Shown one piece after another: positions 28,059 through 38,674 of a DNA stretch of 64,000 bases. The position numbers were made by a program, and so were the translations under genes. Under the pieces are notes generated by a model, which worked only from the letters and a program-made list of their open reading frames with translations, was not told the DNA's origin and did not search any database. Where the stretch lies: NCBI GenBank assembly GCA_016185145.1, contig JACPOB010000104.1, positions 1-64,000 on the forward strand, written 5' to 3'. Positions within the stretch are counted from its first letter, which is position 1. Every line of letters begins with the position of its first letter. This stretch comes from Rhodospirillales bacterium. Lineage in GTDB: Bacteria; Pseudomonadota; Alphaproteobacteria; Reyranellales; Reyranellaceae.

Positions 28059-28766
28059 ATGCCGCTTGTGCTGGCCCTGGTCATCCTGGCCGTCGGCGCT
28101 CTCGGCATCGCCTGGTTCCTGCGAGCCAATCCCTCGTCCCTGGCGCGCGGAATGCGCATGGTGCTGGTCGTGCTGGGCACCGTGGCCGTCGGCGGCATGC
28201 TGATCTTCGGCCTTCGCTTCCTGCCAAGCCTGCTGCCTGAGCTGTTCGGCCTGGCGGGCCTGGTGATCACCGGGCTGATCGCCCGGGCGCTGCGCAACCG
28301 GCCGTCCGGAGGCTTCAGCTCGCCCGGCACGGGGCGGCGCACCGAGGTTCGGACGACCTTCCTGCAGGCCTGGATCGATCACGGCACCGGTGACGTCGGC
28401 GGCACCGTGCTCGCCGGCCGCTTCGCGGGACGCACGCTGGACCGCCTGTCCGACAGCGAACTGCTGGACCTCCACGAGGAATGCACCGGCGACGCCGATT
28501 CGCTGCGCGTGCTGGAGGCCTATCTCGACCGGCGGCTGAACGTCGACTGGCGTACCGCGAAACAGGCGCCACCGCGTGGGCCACGCAGCGACATGACCCG
28601 CGAGGAGGCGCTGGCCGTGCTGGGGCTAGCCGAAGGCGCCACCGAGGAGGAGATCAAGGCCGCGCACCGGCGCCTGATCCGCCGCACGCATCCCGATGCC
28701 GGGGGCACCGCCGATCTTGCCGCACGTATCAACCGGGCAAAGGACGTACTGCTTGGTGGTCAATAA
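28059..28766 (+). CDS. Membrane-anchored DnaJ-domain protein
   Basis: 235 residues. Two to three N-terminal hydrophobic segments (residues 2-20, 30-50, 55-75) anchor it. A soluble region follows, and a J domain occupies about residues 183-235: EEALAVLGLAEGATEEEIKA, HRRLIRRTHPDAGGT with the essential HPD, then AARINRAKDVLL. The J domain would stimulate a DnaK-type ATPase. Layout resembles TIM14/DjlA-like alphaproteobacterial proteins. Starts four bases after mltG ends, so probably the last gene of the fab-mltG unit. Specific client unknown. Confidence 0.88.
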   Translation: MPLVLALVILAVGALGIAWFLRANPSSLARGMRMVLVVLGTVAVGGMLIFGLRFLPSLLPELFGLAGLVITGLIARALRNRPSGGFSSPGTGRRTEVRTTFLQAWIDHGTGDVGGTVLAGRFAGRTLDRLSDSELLDLHEECTGDADSLRVLEAYLDRRLNVDWRTAKQAPPRGPRSDMTREEALAVLGLAEGATEEEIKAAHRRLIRRTHPDAGGTADLAARINRAKDVLLGGQ

Positions 28767-28824
28767 GTGGTTGAACTTGCGGGGTCTTCCCGGGCGTGGC
28801 AACTACGGGCGCTTCTTTGCGCGG

Positions 28825-28864
28825 CTCGGACTCCTCTCTCCCTAGCGGGGGAGCGGAGTCCGAG
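28825..28864. repeat. Hairpin before galU
   Basis: CTCGGACTCC (28825-28834) pairs with GGAGTCCGAG (28855-28864). The interior CTCTCCCTAGCGGGGGAG is nearly the complement of the palindrome at 23407. Possible terminator-like barrier between the mltG unit and galU; no T run. Confidence 0.6.
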
Positions 28865-28899
28865 AGAGTTTGAGTGAGCATTAACGAGGTCGACAAAGC

Positions 28900-29775
28900 A
28901 TGCCGCAGCGTGTCCGCAAAGCCGTCTTGCCCGTGGCCGGATTGGGTACCCGCTTCCTGCCCGCGACCAAGGCGATGCCCAAGGAGATGCTGACGGTCGT
29001 CGACCGGCCGTTGATCCAGTATGCGGTCGAGGAGTGTCTGGCGGCGGGCATCGAGGAATTCGTCTTCGTGACCGGCCGCAACAAGAGCGCCATCGAGGAT
29101 CACTTCGACGCCGCCTATGAACTGGAAGCGACGCTGCACGAGCGAGGCAAGAAGAACGAGCTGAAGCAGACCCAGGACGCCGCCATCAAGCCCGGCAACG
29201 CGATCTTCACGCGCCAGCAGCGGCCGCTCGGCCTCGGCCACGCCGTGTGGTGCGCCCGCGACTGGATCGGCAACGAGCCGTTCGCGGTGCTGCTGCCCGA
29301 CGAACTCACGATCGATTCGCCGAGCTGCACGGCGCAACTCGTGGCGGCGCACGACAAGACGGGCGGCAATGTCGTCGCCGTGATGGACGTGCCGCGCGAG
29401 CAGACCAAGAGCTACGGCATCGCCGCGGTGAAGGCCGAGAAGGACGGCTTGGCGGAGATCACCGGCCTGGTCGAGAAGCCCAACCCCGAGGTCGCGCCCT
29501 CGACGCTCGCCATCATCGGCCGCTACGTGCTGATGCCTCAGGTATTCGACCATCTCGACAAGCACGAGACCGGCGCCGGCGGCGAGATCCAGCTCACCGA
29601 CGCCATGGCCAAGATGATCGGCAATCAGCCGTTCCATGCCCTGACCTACGCCGGCCAGCGCTACGATTGCGGCACCCGGTTGGGCTTCCTCGAGGCCAAC
29701 GTCGCCGTCGCGCTCAACCGGTCCGACACTTCTGCCGACACGCGGGCGCTGCTCGGCCGCCTGCTGAAAGGCTAG
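28900..29775 (+). CDS. galU: UTP-glucose-1-phosphate uridylyltransferase
   Basis: 291 residues. Makes UDP-glucose from UTP and glucose 1-phosphate for cell-surface polysaccharides. The nucleotide-binding opening KAVLPVAGLGTRFLPATKAM has the usual GxGTRxxP motif and catalytic Lys; GGEIQLTDAM and YDCGTRLGFLEAN are diagnostic. Next to ugd, which uses its product. Confidence 0.97.
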   Translation: MPQRVRKAVLPVAGLGTRFLPATKAMPKEMLTVVDRPLIQYAVEECLAAGIEEFVFVTGRNKSAIEDHFDAAYELEATLHERGKKNELKQTQDAAIKPGNAIFTRQQRPLGLGHAVWCARDWIGNEPFAVLLPDELTIDSPSCTAQLVAAHDKTGGNVVAVMDVPREQTKSYGIAAVKAEKDGLAEITGLVEKPNPEVAPSTLAIIGRYVLMPQVFDHLDKHETGAGGEIQLTDAMAKMIGNQPFHALTYAGQRYDCGTRLGFLEANVAVALNRSDTSADTRALLGRLLKG

Positions 29776-29780
29776 CCTCC

Positions 29781-31097
29781 ATGCGTATCGCCATGATCGG
29801 CTCGGGCTATGTCGGATTGGTGTCCGGCGCCTGCTTCGCCCAGTTCGGCCATGACGTGGTGTGCATCGACAAGGAGGAGGGCAAGATCGCCGGCCTGCTC
29901 AAGGGCGAGATGCCGATCTACGAGCCCGGCCTCGACAAGCTGGTCGCCGACAACGTCAAGGCAGGACGACTCGCCTTCAGCACTAAGCTCGGCGATGCGG
30001 TCGGCAATGCCGACGCCGTGTTCATCGCCGTCGGCACGCCGACCCGGCGCGGCGACGGCCATGCCGACCTGAGCTACGTCTATGCCGCGGCCGCCGAGGT
30101 CGCCGACGCGATCCGCGGCTACACCGTGGTGGTGACCAAGTCGACGGTGCCGGTCGGCACCGGCCGCGAGGTCGCGCGCATCATCCGCGAGACCCAGCCG
30201 TCGGCCGAGTTCGACGTCTGCTCCAATCCCGAGTTCCTGCGCGAGGGGGCGGCGATCGAGGATTTCATGAAGCCCGACCGCGTCGTCATCGGTGTCGAGA
30301 GCCAGCGGGCGCGCGATGTGATGGCCGGCATCTACCGGCCGCTCAACCTGATCCAGACGCCGATGGTGTTCACCAACATCGAGACGGCCGAGGTCACCAA
30401 GTACGCCGGCAACGCCTTCCTTGCCACCAAGATCACCTTCATCAACGAGATCGCCGATCTCTGCGAGAAAGTCGGCGCCGACGTCCACGACGTGGCGCGC
30501 GGCATCGGGCTGGACGGTCGCATCGGCCGCAAGTTCCTGCATCCCGGGCCGGGCTTCGGCGGCTCGTGCTTCCCCAAGGACACGCTGGCGCTCGCCTACA
30601 CCGCCCGCGAGGTCGACGCGCCGCAGACCATCGTCGAGCAGGTCATCGAGGTTAACAGCGCGCGCAAGAAGCGCATGGCACGGAAGGTGATCGAGTTCTG
30701 CGGCGGCTCGGTGGCGGGGCTGACCGTCGGCGTGCTCGGCCTCACTTTCAAGCCCAACACCGACGACATGCGTGACGCGCCCTCGCTCGACATCGTGCCG
30801 GCGCTGCAGGCGGCCGGGGCGAAGATCGTGGCCTTCGATCCCGAGGGCATGGGCGAGGCGGGCAAGCTCCTGAAGAACATCAGCTTCGCCAAGACCGCCT
30901 ACGAGGCGGCCTTCGAGGCAGATGTCCTGGTCGTGATCACCGAATGGCACGAGTTCCGCGGCCTCGATCCACGTCGTATCAAGCAGGTGATGCGTCAGCC
31001 GCGCATTGTCGATCTGCGCAATATCTTCAATCCCGAGGAGATGCGCGGCCTGGGCTTCACCTACGAGGGCGTGGGCCGTCCTCAGCCGCGCAACTGA
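29781..31097 (+). CDS. ugd: UDP-glucose 6-dehydrogenase
   Basis: 438 residues. Oxidises UDP-glucose twice, with NAD, to UDP-glucuronate. Rossmann motif MIGSGYVGL at residues 5-13; catalytic cysteine in GPGFGGSCFPKDTLAL; GVLGLTFKPNTDDMRDAPSL in the C-terminal domain. ATG 29781 is six bases after the galU stop. The frame extends far upstream, but only inside galU and with no similarity. Operon with galU and the mutase downstream. Confidence 0.97.
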   Translation: MRIAMIGSGYVGLVSGACFAQFGHDVVCIDKEEGKIAGLLKGEMPIYEPGLDKLVADNVKAGRLAFSTKLGDAVGNADAVFIAVGTPTRRGDGHADLSYVYAAAAEVADAIRGYTVVVTKSTVPVGTGREVARIIRETQPSAEFDVCSNPEFLREGAAIEDFMKPDRVVIGVESQRARDVMAGIYRPLNLIQTPMVFTNIETAEVTKYAGNAFLATKITFINEIADLCEKVGADVHDVARGIGLDGRIGRKFLHPGPGFGGSCFPKDTLALAYTAREVDAPQTIVEQVIEVNSARKKRMARKVIEFCGGSVAGLTVGVLGLTFKPNTDDMRDAPSLDIVPALQAAGAKIVAFDPEGMGEAGKLLKNISFAKTAYEAAFEADVLVVITEWHEFRGLDPRRIKQVMRQPRIVDLRNIFNPEEMRGLGFTYEGVGRPQPRN

Positions 31098-31122
31098 CGT
31101 CTTGCAATCGGAGTCTTTTGAA

Positions 31123-32541
31123 ATGAGCCAGACCGCGCACAAGTTCGACCCCAACATCCTGCGCGAGTACGACATCCGCGGCGTCGTCGGCAAGCAGGTG
31201 CATGCCGCCGATGCGCGCGCCATCGGCCGCAGCTTCGGCACGATGGTGCGCCGCCAGTTTGCGAGCAAGGCGGGCGGCAAGCGGGTGGTGCTGGGCTATG
31301 ACGGGCGGCTGAGTTCGCCCGAGCTGGCGGCCGCCTGCATCGAAGGCCTCGCTGCAGCCGGCCTCGACGTGACCAGCATCGGCATGGTGTCGACGCCGAT
31401 GCTCTATTTCGCTGTCTATCACCTCGACGCCGATGCCGGCATCCAGATCACCGGCTCGCACAACCCGCCCGACTACAACGGCTTCAAGATGATGATGGGC
31501 AAGAAGTCGTTTTTCGGCGAGGAGATCCAGAAGCTCGGCGCCATCGCCGCCAAGGGCGATTGGGAGAGCGGGCAGGGCAAGGTCGAGCAGAAGAACGTCT
31601 TGGAGGCCTATGCCGCGCGCCTCTTGAAGGACGTGAAGCCCGGCAAGAAGCTCAAGGTTGCCTGGGATACCGGCAACGGTGCGGTCGGCGTGTCGATCCG
31701 CGCGGTGGTCGACAAGCTGCCGGGCGAGCATTTCGTGCTGAACGAGACGGTCGACGGCAACTTCCCGGCGCACCATCCCGATCCGACGGTGCCGAAGAAC
31801 CTCGAGCAGCTCATGGCCGAGGTGAAGAACCGCGGCTGCGACCTCGGCATCGCCTTTGACGGCGACGGCGACCGCATCGGCGCGATCGACGGCAAGGGGC
31901 GCGTGCTGTGGGGCGATCAGCTCCTGGTGTTGTGGTCGCGCGACGTGCTCAAGAGTCATCCCGGCGCCACCATCATCGCCGACGTCAAGGCGAGCCAGGT
32001 GCTGTTCGACGAGATCGCCAAGGCCGGCGGCAATCCCATGATGTTCAAGACCGGCCATTCGCTGATCAAGAGCAAGATGGCCGAGATCAAGTCGCCGCTG
32101 GCTGGCGAGATGAGCGGCCATGTCTTCTTCGCCGACACCTTCTACGGCTTCGACGACGCGCTCTATTGCGGCCTGCGCCTGCTCAACATCGTGGCCAACA
32201 GCAAGGAGAGCCTGGCCGACATGCGCGACGGGCTGCCCCAGCCGGTCAATACGCCGGAGCTGCGCTTCGACTGTGCCGACGAGCGCAAGTTCGGCGTGGT
32301 CGAGGAGGTGAAGGCACGCCTGAAGAAGGCGGGCGCCAAGTTCTCCGACATCGACGGCGTGCGCGTCAGCACCAAGGATGGCTGGTGGCTGTTGCGCGCC
32401 TCCAATACCCAGCCGGTGCTGGTGGCGCGCTGCGAGGCGTCCGATCAGGCCGGGTTGGACCGGCTCATGGTCGACCTCAAGGCGGCCCTGTCGGCCAGCG
32501 GCGTCACGCTCCCGGACAACGCGGGCAGCGGACACCACTAG
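31123..32541 (+). CDS. Phosphomannomutase/phosphoglucomutase
   Basis: 472 residues, alpha-D-phosphohexomutase family (AlgC/ManB type). Interconverts hexose 6- and 1-phosphates. Phosphoserine loop ITGSHNPPDYNG (Ser112), metal loop FDGDGDR, sugar-binding GEMSGHVFF and phosphate-binding RASNTQP are all present, in the four-domain order. ATG 31123 is 25 bases after ugd, with GGAGTC upstream; an upstream in-frame start overlaps ugd and is unlikely. Which sugar it prefers cannot be told from sequence. It supplies glucose 1-phosphate for galU or mannose 1-phosphate. Confidence 0.95.
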   Translation: MSQTAHKFDPNILREYDIRGVVGKQVHAADARAIGRSFGTMVRRQFASKAGGKRVVLGYDGRLSSPELAAACIEGLAAAGLDVTSIGMVSTPMLYFAVYHLDADAGIQITGSHNPPDYNGFKMMMGKKSFFGEEIQKLGAIAAKGDWESGQGKVEQKNVLEAYAARLLKDVKPGKKLKVAWDTGNGAVGVSIRAVVDKLPGEHFVLNETVDGNFPAHHPDPTVPKNLEQLMAEVKNRGCDLGIAFDGDGDRIGAIDGKGRVLWGDQLLVLWSRDVLKSHPGATIIADVKASQVLFDEIAKAGGNPMMFKTGHSLIKSKMAEIKSPLAGEMSGHVFFADTFYGFDDALYCGLRLLNIVANSKESLADMRDGLPQPVNTPELRFDCADERKFGVVEEVKARLKKAGAKFSDIDGVRVSTKDGWWLLRASNTQPVLVARCEASDQAGLDRLMVDLKAALSASGVTLPDNAGSGHH

Positions 32542-32560
32542 CTATGTCAGACCGTCTTTG

Positions 32561-32636
32561 CTGGGGGCGAGCCACTCCAGTGGCGCGATCTTCCCTGGCT
32601 CAGCAAAGACGCGCCACTGGAGTGGCGCGCCCCCAG
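32561..32636. repeat. 26-bp inverted repeat before the cyclotransferase-like gene
   Basis: Left arm CTGGGGGCGAGCCACTCCAG... (32561-32586) pairs with 32611-32636 with one mismatch; loop 24 bases. The right arm ends two bases before the next ATG, and no Shine-Dalgarno sequence is visible there. Confidence 0.8.
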
Positions 32637-32638
32637 CC

Positions 32639-33064
32639 ATGATGCGTTTCTTCTTCTACGGCACGCTGCTCGATCCCGACGTCATGGCCCTGGTGATCGG
32701 CCGCCGCCTGCCGCCGTCGGCCTTCATACCGGCGATCCTGCCCGGCCATTCGCGGCGCCGGGCAAAGGGCGCGACCTATCCCGTCGTGGTACGCGATGCA
32801 GCCGACCGGGTGCAGGGCGTGGTGGTCGGTGGCCTCACGTCGCGCGACGTGGCGCGGCTCGCGGCCTATGAGGGGCCGGGCTACCGGATCGCGCGGCTGA
32901 AGGTGCGGATCGGCGAGGAGTTCGCGACGGTGTCGGTGTTCGAGCCGGTGGTGGCGCGGCTGCAGCCGTCGACCTCGTCGTGGGACTACGCGCTATGGAA
33001 GGGCCGGCACAAGCGGTCCTTCGTCGGTCGGCTGAGGCGGGTGCTCAGCGCGCAGACCTCTTAG
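32639..33064 (+). CDS. Gamma-glutamylcyclotransferase-like (AIG2 family) protein
   Basis: 141 residues. The opening FFFYGTLLDPDVM matches the YGTL substrate-loop motif of the AIG2/GGCT fold, and LAAYEGPGYRIARLKVRI contains the expected YEG..Y signature and candidate catalytic Glu. Members cleave or cyclise gamma-glutamyl amines, but many are uncharacterised. Starts right after an inverted repeat, with two consecutive ATGs and no clear ribosome-binding site. Same strand as the mutase, convergent with the carboxypeptidase. Confidence 0.85.
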   Translation: MMRFFFYGTLLDPDVMALVIGRRLPPSAFIPAILPGHSRRRAKGATYPVVVRDAADRVQGVVVGGLTSRDVARLAAYEGPGYRIARLKVRIGEEFATVSVFEPVVARLQPSTSSWDYALWKGRHKRSFVGRLRRVLSAQTS

Positions 33065-33077
33065 CGCAGACGCGCTC

Positions 33078-34520
33078 TCAGCGGGCGTTGGGCGTGTTCC
33101 AGGCGGTGACCTGGATGGCCGAGCAGTAGATCTTCTTCTTCTCCAGCCGCTTGCAGCCGTCGACGGCCTGCGCCTGGGAGAGATTGGTGAGGCGGGCGCG
33201 ATGGAAGGTCTTGTTGGCCATCTGCACCTCGTCGATGCTCGCCGATGCCGTCAGCCGCTGATTCTCGGACAGGGCCACGGAGGCGCGCCCGAGCGCGAGC
33301 TGGGCCGCCTCGGCGTCGTTGAACGAGCCGACCTGAATCACCCAGCTGCCGATCGACGGACCGTTCGGCGCGGCGCTGCCTTCGCCCGACGGCGGCACGG
33401 CGGGACCGGCGACGCGCTGTTCGGTCTGCGGAGCGGATGCCGGCGCGGCGGCGGTGAAGCCGGCGAGCGGCGGGGCATGTGCGGCGAGCCGCGGCGTGCT
33501 CTCGGGAAGGACCAGGCTGGGATCGAAATTGGCTGCCGTGTAGCGTGCCGACGGCGGCTTGCGGATGTTCGTCCAGGCCGACAGGCGCATGGTCGACGCC
33601 GTGGCGAAACCCTGGTCCATCAGCATGGCCATCATGCGGTCACGCTGGCCGGCGCTGTTGCCTCCCATCACCACGCCGATCAGACGGCGGTTGTCACGCA
33701 AGGCCGACATCACGAGGTTGAAGCCCGAGGCATTGGTGTAACCGGTCTTCAGGCCATCGGCGCCTTCGTAGGAGCCGAGCATGCGGTTGTGGTTCTCGAG
33801 CGTGCGGCCGCGATAGGGCCAGCTCTGCACCGAGAACACCGGGTAGTAGTGCGGGAAGTCGCGCATCAGCGCATGGGCCAGCCGCGCCATGTCGCGGGCC
33901 GTCGTGACCTGCTCGCGGTTGGGCAGGCCGGATGCGTTGCGGAACACCGTTTGCGACATGCCGAGCTGACGGGCCTTGCTGGTCATCATCGCGGCGAAGC
34001 TGGCCTCGTCGCCGCCCAGCGCCTCGGCCAGCACCATGGCCGCGTCGTTTGCCGAGCGCGTCACCAGCGCCATCGTGGCGTCGCGCACACTCACCGTGCC
34101 GCCCGGCGGCAGGCCCATCTTGGTCGGCGGCGCATTGAGCGCGGAGACCGACACCGGCAAGGCATCGCCCAGCGACAGGCGGCCCGAGTCGAGCGCCGAG
34201 AAGGTGAGGTAGATCGTCATCAGCTTGGTTAGAGACGCCGGATGGCGAAGCTGATCGGGCTGATCGGACGAAAGCTCGCGCCCGCTGGTGGCGTCGAGGA
34301 TGATGTAGGCGTCGCGGCCGTCGACCGCGGGATTGGCCACCCAGCTCGAGGCAGCGGCAGCCGGCCGGACCGCTTTGGCCTTGGCTTTGCTGGTCGGTGC
34401 GGCACGCTTTACCGGCGGCGATTGCGCGTTGGCATCGCCCGGCAGGAGCGCGGCAACAAGGAGAAACGCTGCGGCAAGCAGGGAGAGACCGGCCGCGATG
34501 CGACGGAGAGGGGAGGTCAT
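33078..34520 (-). CDS. D-alanyl-D-alanine carboxypeptidase with C-terminal SPOR domain
   Basis: 480 residues. Penicillin-binding protein (S11 family) that trims the terminal D-Ala from peptidoglycan stems. Signal peptide (residues 5-32, ending DANA) and an Ala/Lys-rich linker. The catalytic triad motifs are S96LTK99, S156AN158 and K258TG260. The last 75 residues (GSWVIQVGSFNDAEAAQLAL...) form a SPOR domain that binds denuded glycan at septa. This PBP-SPOR fusion is usual in alphaproteobacteria. ATG 34520 was chosen because it gives the proper signal peptide; a TTG 45 bases upstream is an alternative. Confidence 0.95.
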   Translation of the reverse strand: MTSPLRRIAAGLSLLAAAFLLVAALLPGDANAQSPPVKRAAPTSKAKAKAVRPAAAASSWVANPAVDGRDAYIILDATSGRELSSDQPDQLRHPASLTKLMTIYLTFSALDSGRLSLGDALPVSVSALNAPPTKMGLPPGGTVSVRDATMALVTRSANDAAMVLAEALGGDEASFAAMMTSKARQLGMSQTVFRNASGLPNREQVTTARDMARLAHALMRDFPHYYPVFSVQSWPYRGRTLENHNRMLGSYEGADGLKTGYTNASGFNLVMSALRDNRRLIGVVMGGNSAGQRDRMMAMLMDQGFATASTMRLSAWTNIRKPPSARYTAANFDPSLVLPESTPRLAAHAPPLAGFTAAAPASAPQTEQRVAGPAVPPSGEGSAAPNGPSIGSWVIQVGSFNDAEAAQLALGRASVALSENQRLTASASIDEVQMANKTFHRARLTNLSQAQAVDGCKRLEKKKIYCSAIQVTAWNTPNAR

Positions 34521-34684
34521 CGCAATTACGCCATTACCAAAGTCTATATTTTTGTGCCCAAGCAAAGGCTTAGAGGCAGTTCCTCGACAATACTCAAATT
34601 TGTGGGGTTATGCAACTTCTTAGCCGCCGCCTTGATGCCCAACTTAGCCTCAAGATTGCCCTCGTCCTCAGACGGAGTGTCGCG

Positions 34685-35392
34685 ATGAAATGGATGTCTG
34701 TCGCCGCGTTCGGGCTCGCCTTGATGGCGTCGCCGATGGCCTCGGCCCAGCGACCCGACCGAAATGTCGATCCGCCGATCGTGCGCAGCTTCAACTGGTT
34801 CGCCTATGTCGGCGGCGACGATATCCGTGCCAATTGTGGCAAGGACGGGCGCAACCGCATGCGCCTGATCTACAATGCGATCTATTCCGAGCAGGTCCGG
34901 ACCTACGAGCTCTTCCTGCAGCCGGACGGAACGACTGGCCTCGGCATCGGCGTGCTAGCCGACCAGGGCGTCGTGTCGAATCTCTTGATGTTCGACGGCG
35001 GTGACGCCCTGAAGCCGTGGAGCATGAAGCGCGGCGAGCGCATCCTGAATGCCGGCGAGACGCGTGAGCTGATGGCGCTGTTCCAGGCGAGCGCCGCCTT
35101 CGGCCCGCCGCGCGATGGCCTGCGCCTGCCGGACGTCGACTTCTGGTGGACGGTCGCTTCGTGCCGCGACGGCGTCTGGGGCTTCCAGGCCTATCACTAT
35201 CCGACGGACGGCTTCGCCAGCGTGAAGTTCGCCCAGAAGCTCTTCTCGTTCGATACCGTGCCGGTGCCGGTCAACCCGCCGCGCAAGCTGGTGCCGGCCG
35301 AGCTGCGGCGCGATCCCAACGCGCCGGTCAATCACATGAAAGCCAATCAGTGGACCCTGACCGTTGGCAAGGATGGGCTTCGGCCTAGATAG
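34685..35392 (+). CDS. Exported protein of unknown function
   Basis: 235 residues. Signal peptide MKWMSVAAFGLALMASPMASA with cleavage after ASA. The mature part has two cysteines (RANCGKDG and VASCRDG) that could form a disulfide, a beta-rich segment (RMRLIYNAIYSEQVRTYELF) and an acidic/aromatic motif DVDFWWTVASC. Not recognised as a named family. ATG 34685 follows GGAGTG; an earlier in-frame start would destroy the signal peptide. Divergent from the carboxypeptidase and upstream of clpS. Confidence 0.8.
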   Translation: MKWMSVAAFGLALMASPMASAQRPDRNVDPPIVRSFNWFAYVGGDDIRANCGKDGRNRMRLIYNAIYSEQVRTYELFLQPDGTTGLGIGVLADQGVVSNLLMFDGGDALKPWSMKRGERILNAGETRELMALFQASAAFGPPRDGLRLPDVDFWWTVASCRDGVWGFQAYHYPTDGFASVKFAQKLFSFDTVPVPVNPPRKLVPAELRRDPNAPVNHMKANQWTLTVGKDGLRPR

Positions 35393-35594
35393 GCGGCGGC
35401 CTCCAGCTTTGTGGCTATTTGCCGGCTGGGTGCATTCGAGCGCCAATCGGGAGCGTCAGAGGGCGGGCATTCGAGGCAGAGTGTTGCTCCGCGGTCGCTG
35501 TGGGCGGCCGGTTGCGGGCCGAGGTAGCGGAATCCCCAGGTGTCCCTATATAATTAAAATGGTTCGGCTTTCTTTGGGGACTGTGATCCGGACA

Positions 35595-36014
35595 ATGGCT
35601 TCTCTGCGTATCGACTGCGAATGGCGCCTCGATGGCGACCGGCTGGGTGGGCCCAACGAACCGCCCGGTGGTCCGCCGCAGACGCCGCCGCGTCGCGACA
35701 ATGGAGAGGGCGAGGGTGAAGGCCGCAGTGGGGCGCTGACGCTCACTCGGACTCGGACGAAGAAGCCGTCGATGTACAAGGTATTGATGCTGAACGACGA
35801 TTACACGCCGATGGAGTTCGTCGTCGATGTCCTGCAGCACATTTTTCAGAAGAACCGCGAAGAAGCCACCAAGATCATGCTGCATGTCCACCAGAAGGGC
35901 GTTGGCGTGTGCGGCGTGTACACCTACGAGATTGCCGAGACCAAGGTGACCCAGACGGTCGACTACGCCCGCAAGAACCAGCATCCTCTCCAGTGTACGC
36001 TGGAGAAGGAGTGA
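35595..36014 (+). CDS. clpS: ATP-dependent Clp protease adaptor ClpS
   Basis: 139 residues. Delivers N-degron substrates to ClpAP. The core (about residues 55-139) is canonical: KKPSMYKVLMLNDDYTPMEF, VVDVLQHIFQ, HVHQKGVGVCGVYTYEIAETK. The N-terminus is unusual: about 50 residues, Gly/Pro/Arg/Glu-rich (GGPNEPPGGPPQTPPRRDNG), longer than the usual 20-30. No in-frame start lies between 35595 and the core. A TATAAT at 35549-35554 could be a -10 element, which favours 35595 over the ATG at 35559. clpA follows 45 bases later. Confidence 0.92.
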   Translation: MASLRIDCEWRLDGDRLGGPNEPPGGPPQTPPRRDNGEGEGEGRSGALTLTRTRTKKPSMYKVLMLNDDYTPMEFVVDVLQHIFQKNREEATKIMLHVHQKGVGVCGVYTYEIAETKVTQTVDYARKNQHPLQCTLEKE

Positions 36015-36059
36015 ACCTGATCGAGAGTAGTACGTTGTTCCTTCAGTCGAGGTAGTTCG

Positions 36060-38380
<2,321 letters not shown>

Positions 38381-38384
<4 letters not shown>

Positions 38385-38560
38385 GATTCTTCCGGCCGGT
38401 TTGGGTCGCATTCCGGGCCGCGGTGATCGCCACCGCGGTCTTCTGGGTCATCCTGTTCATCGTCGAAAACAGCGGCTGGGAGATGCCGATGGGCATCGTC
38501 CAGCCGATCGTGTTTTTGATCCTGTTCTTCTTCGGCATGCTTCTGGTGCCGAGGCGCTGA
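38381..38560 (+). CDS. Small two-span membrane protein, translationally coupled to clpA
   Basis: 59 residues from a GTG that overlaps the clpA stop (GTGA, 38381-38384). The sequence starts with a basic VRFFRPVWVAFRAA, then a hydrophobic span (VIATAVFWVILFIV), a short turn ENSGWEMPMG, a second span (IVQPIVFLILFFFGMLLV) and PRR at the end, a positive-inside hairpin topology. No named family is recognised. The overlap with clpA and clean composition support a real gene, perhaps a membrane partner of ClpA or simply a co-transcribed passenger. Confidence 0.7.
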
Positions 38561-38593
38561 TCAAGGGAGCGCTGGCCTCGGCCTGCTCATGAT

Positions 38594-38661
38594 CTTCCGG
38601 ACCGCGAGCGTCCTCGCTCGCTCATGATCATGAGCGAGCGAGGACGCTCGCGGTCCGGAAG
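38594..38661. repeat. REP family 2, copy 2 (68-bp perfect palindrome)
   Basis: CTTCCGGACCGCGAGC... to TCATGA|TCATGA at the centre (38627/38628), then the exact complement to 38661. Every base pairs and there is no loop. The outer 16 bases equal those of the repeat at 21706. It lies between convergent genes. Confidence 0.95.
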
Positions 38662-38674
38662 ACGAAGAGCACCA

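Noticed and set aside
35549..35554. Full promoter for clpS
   Set aside because: TATAAT is present but no acceptable -35 hexamer lies 15-19 bases upstream, so only the -10 is mentioned.
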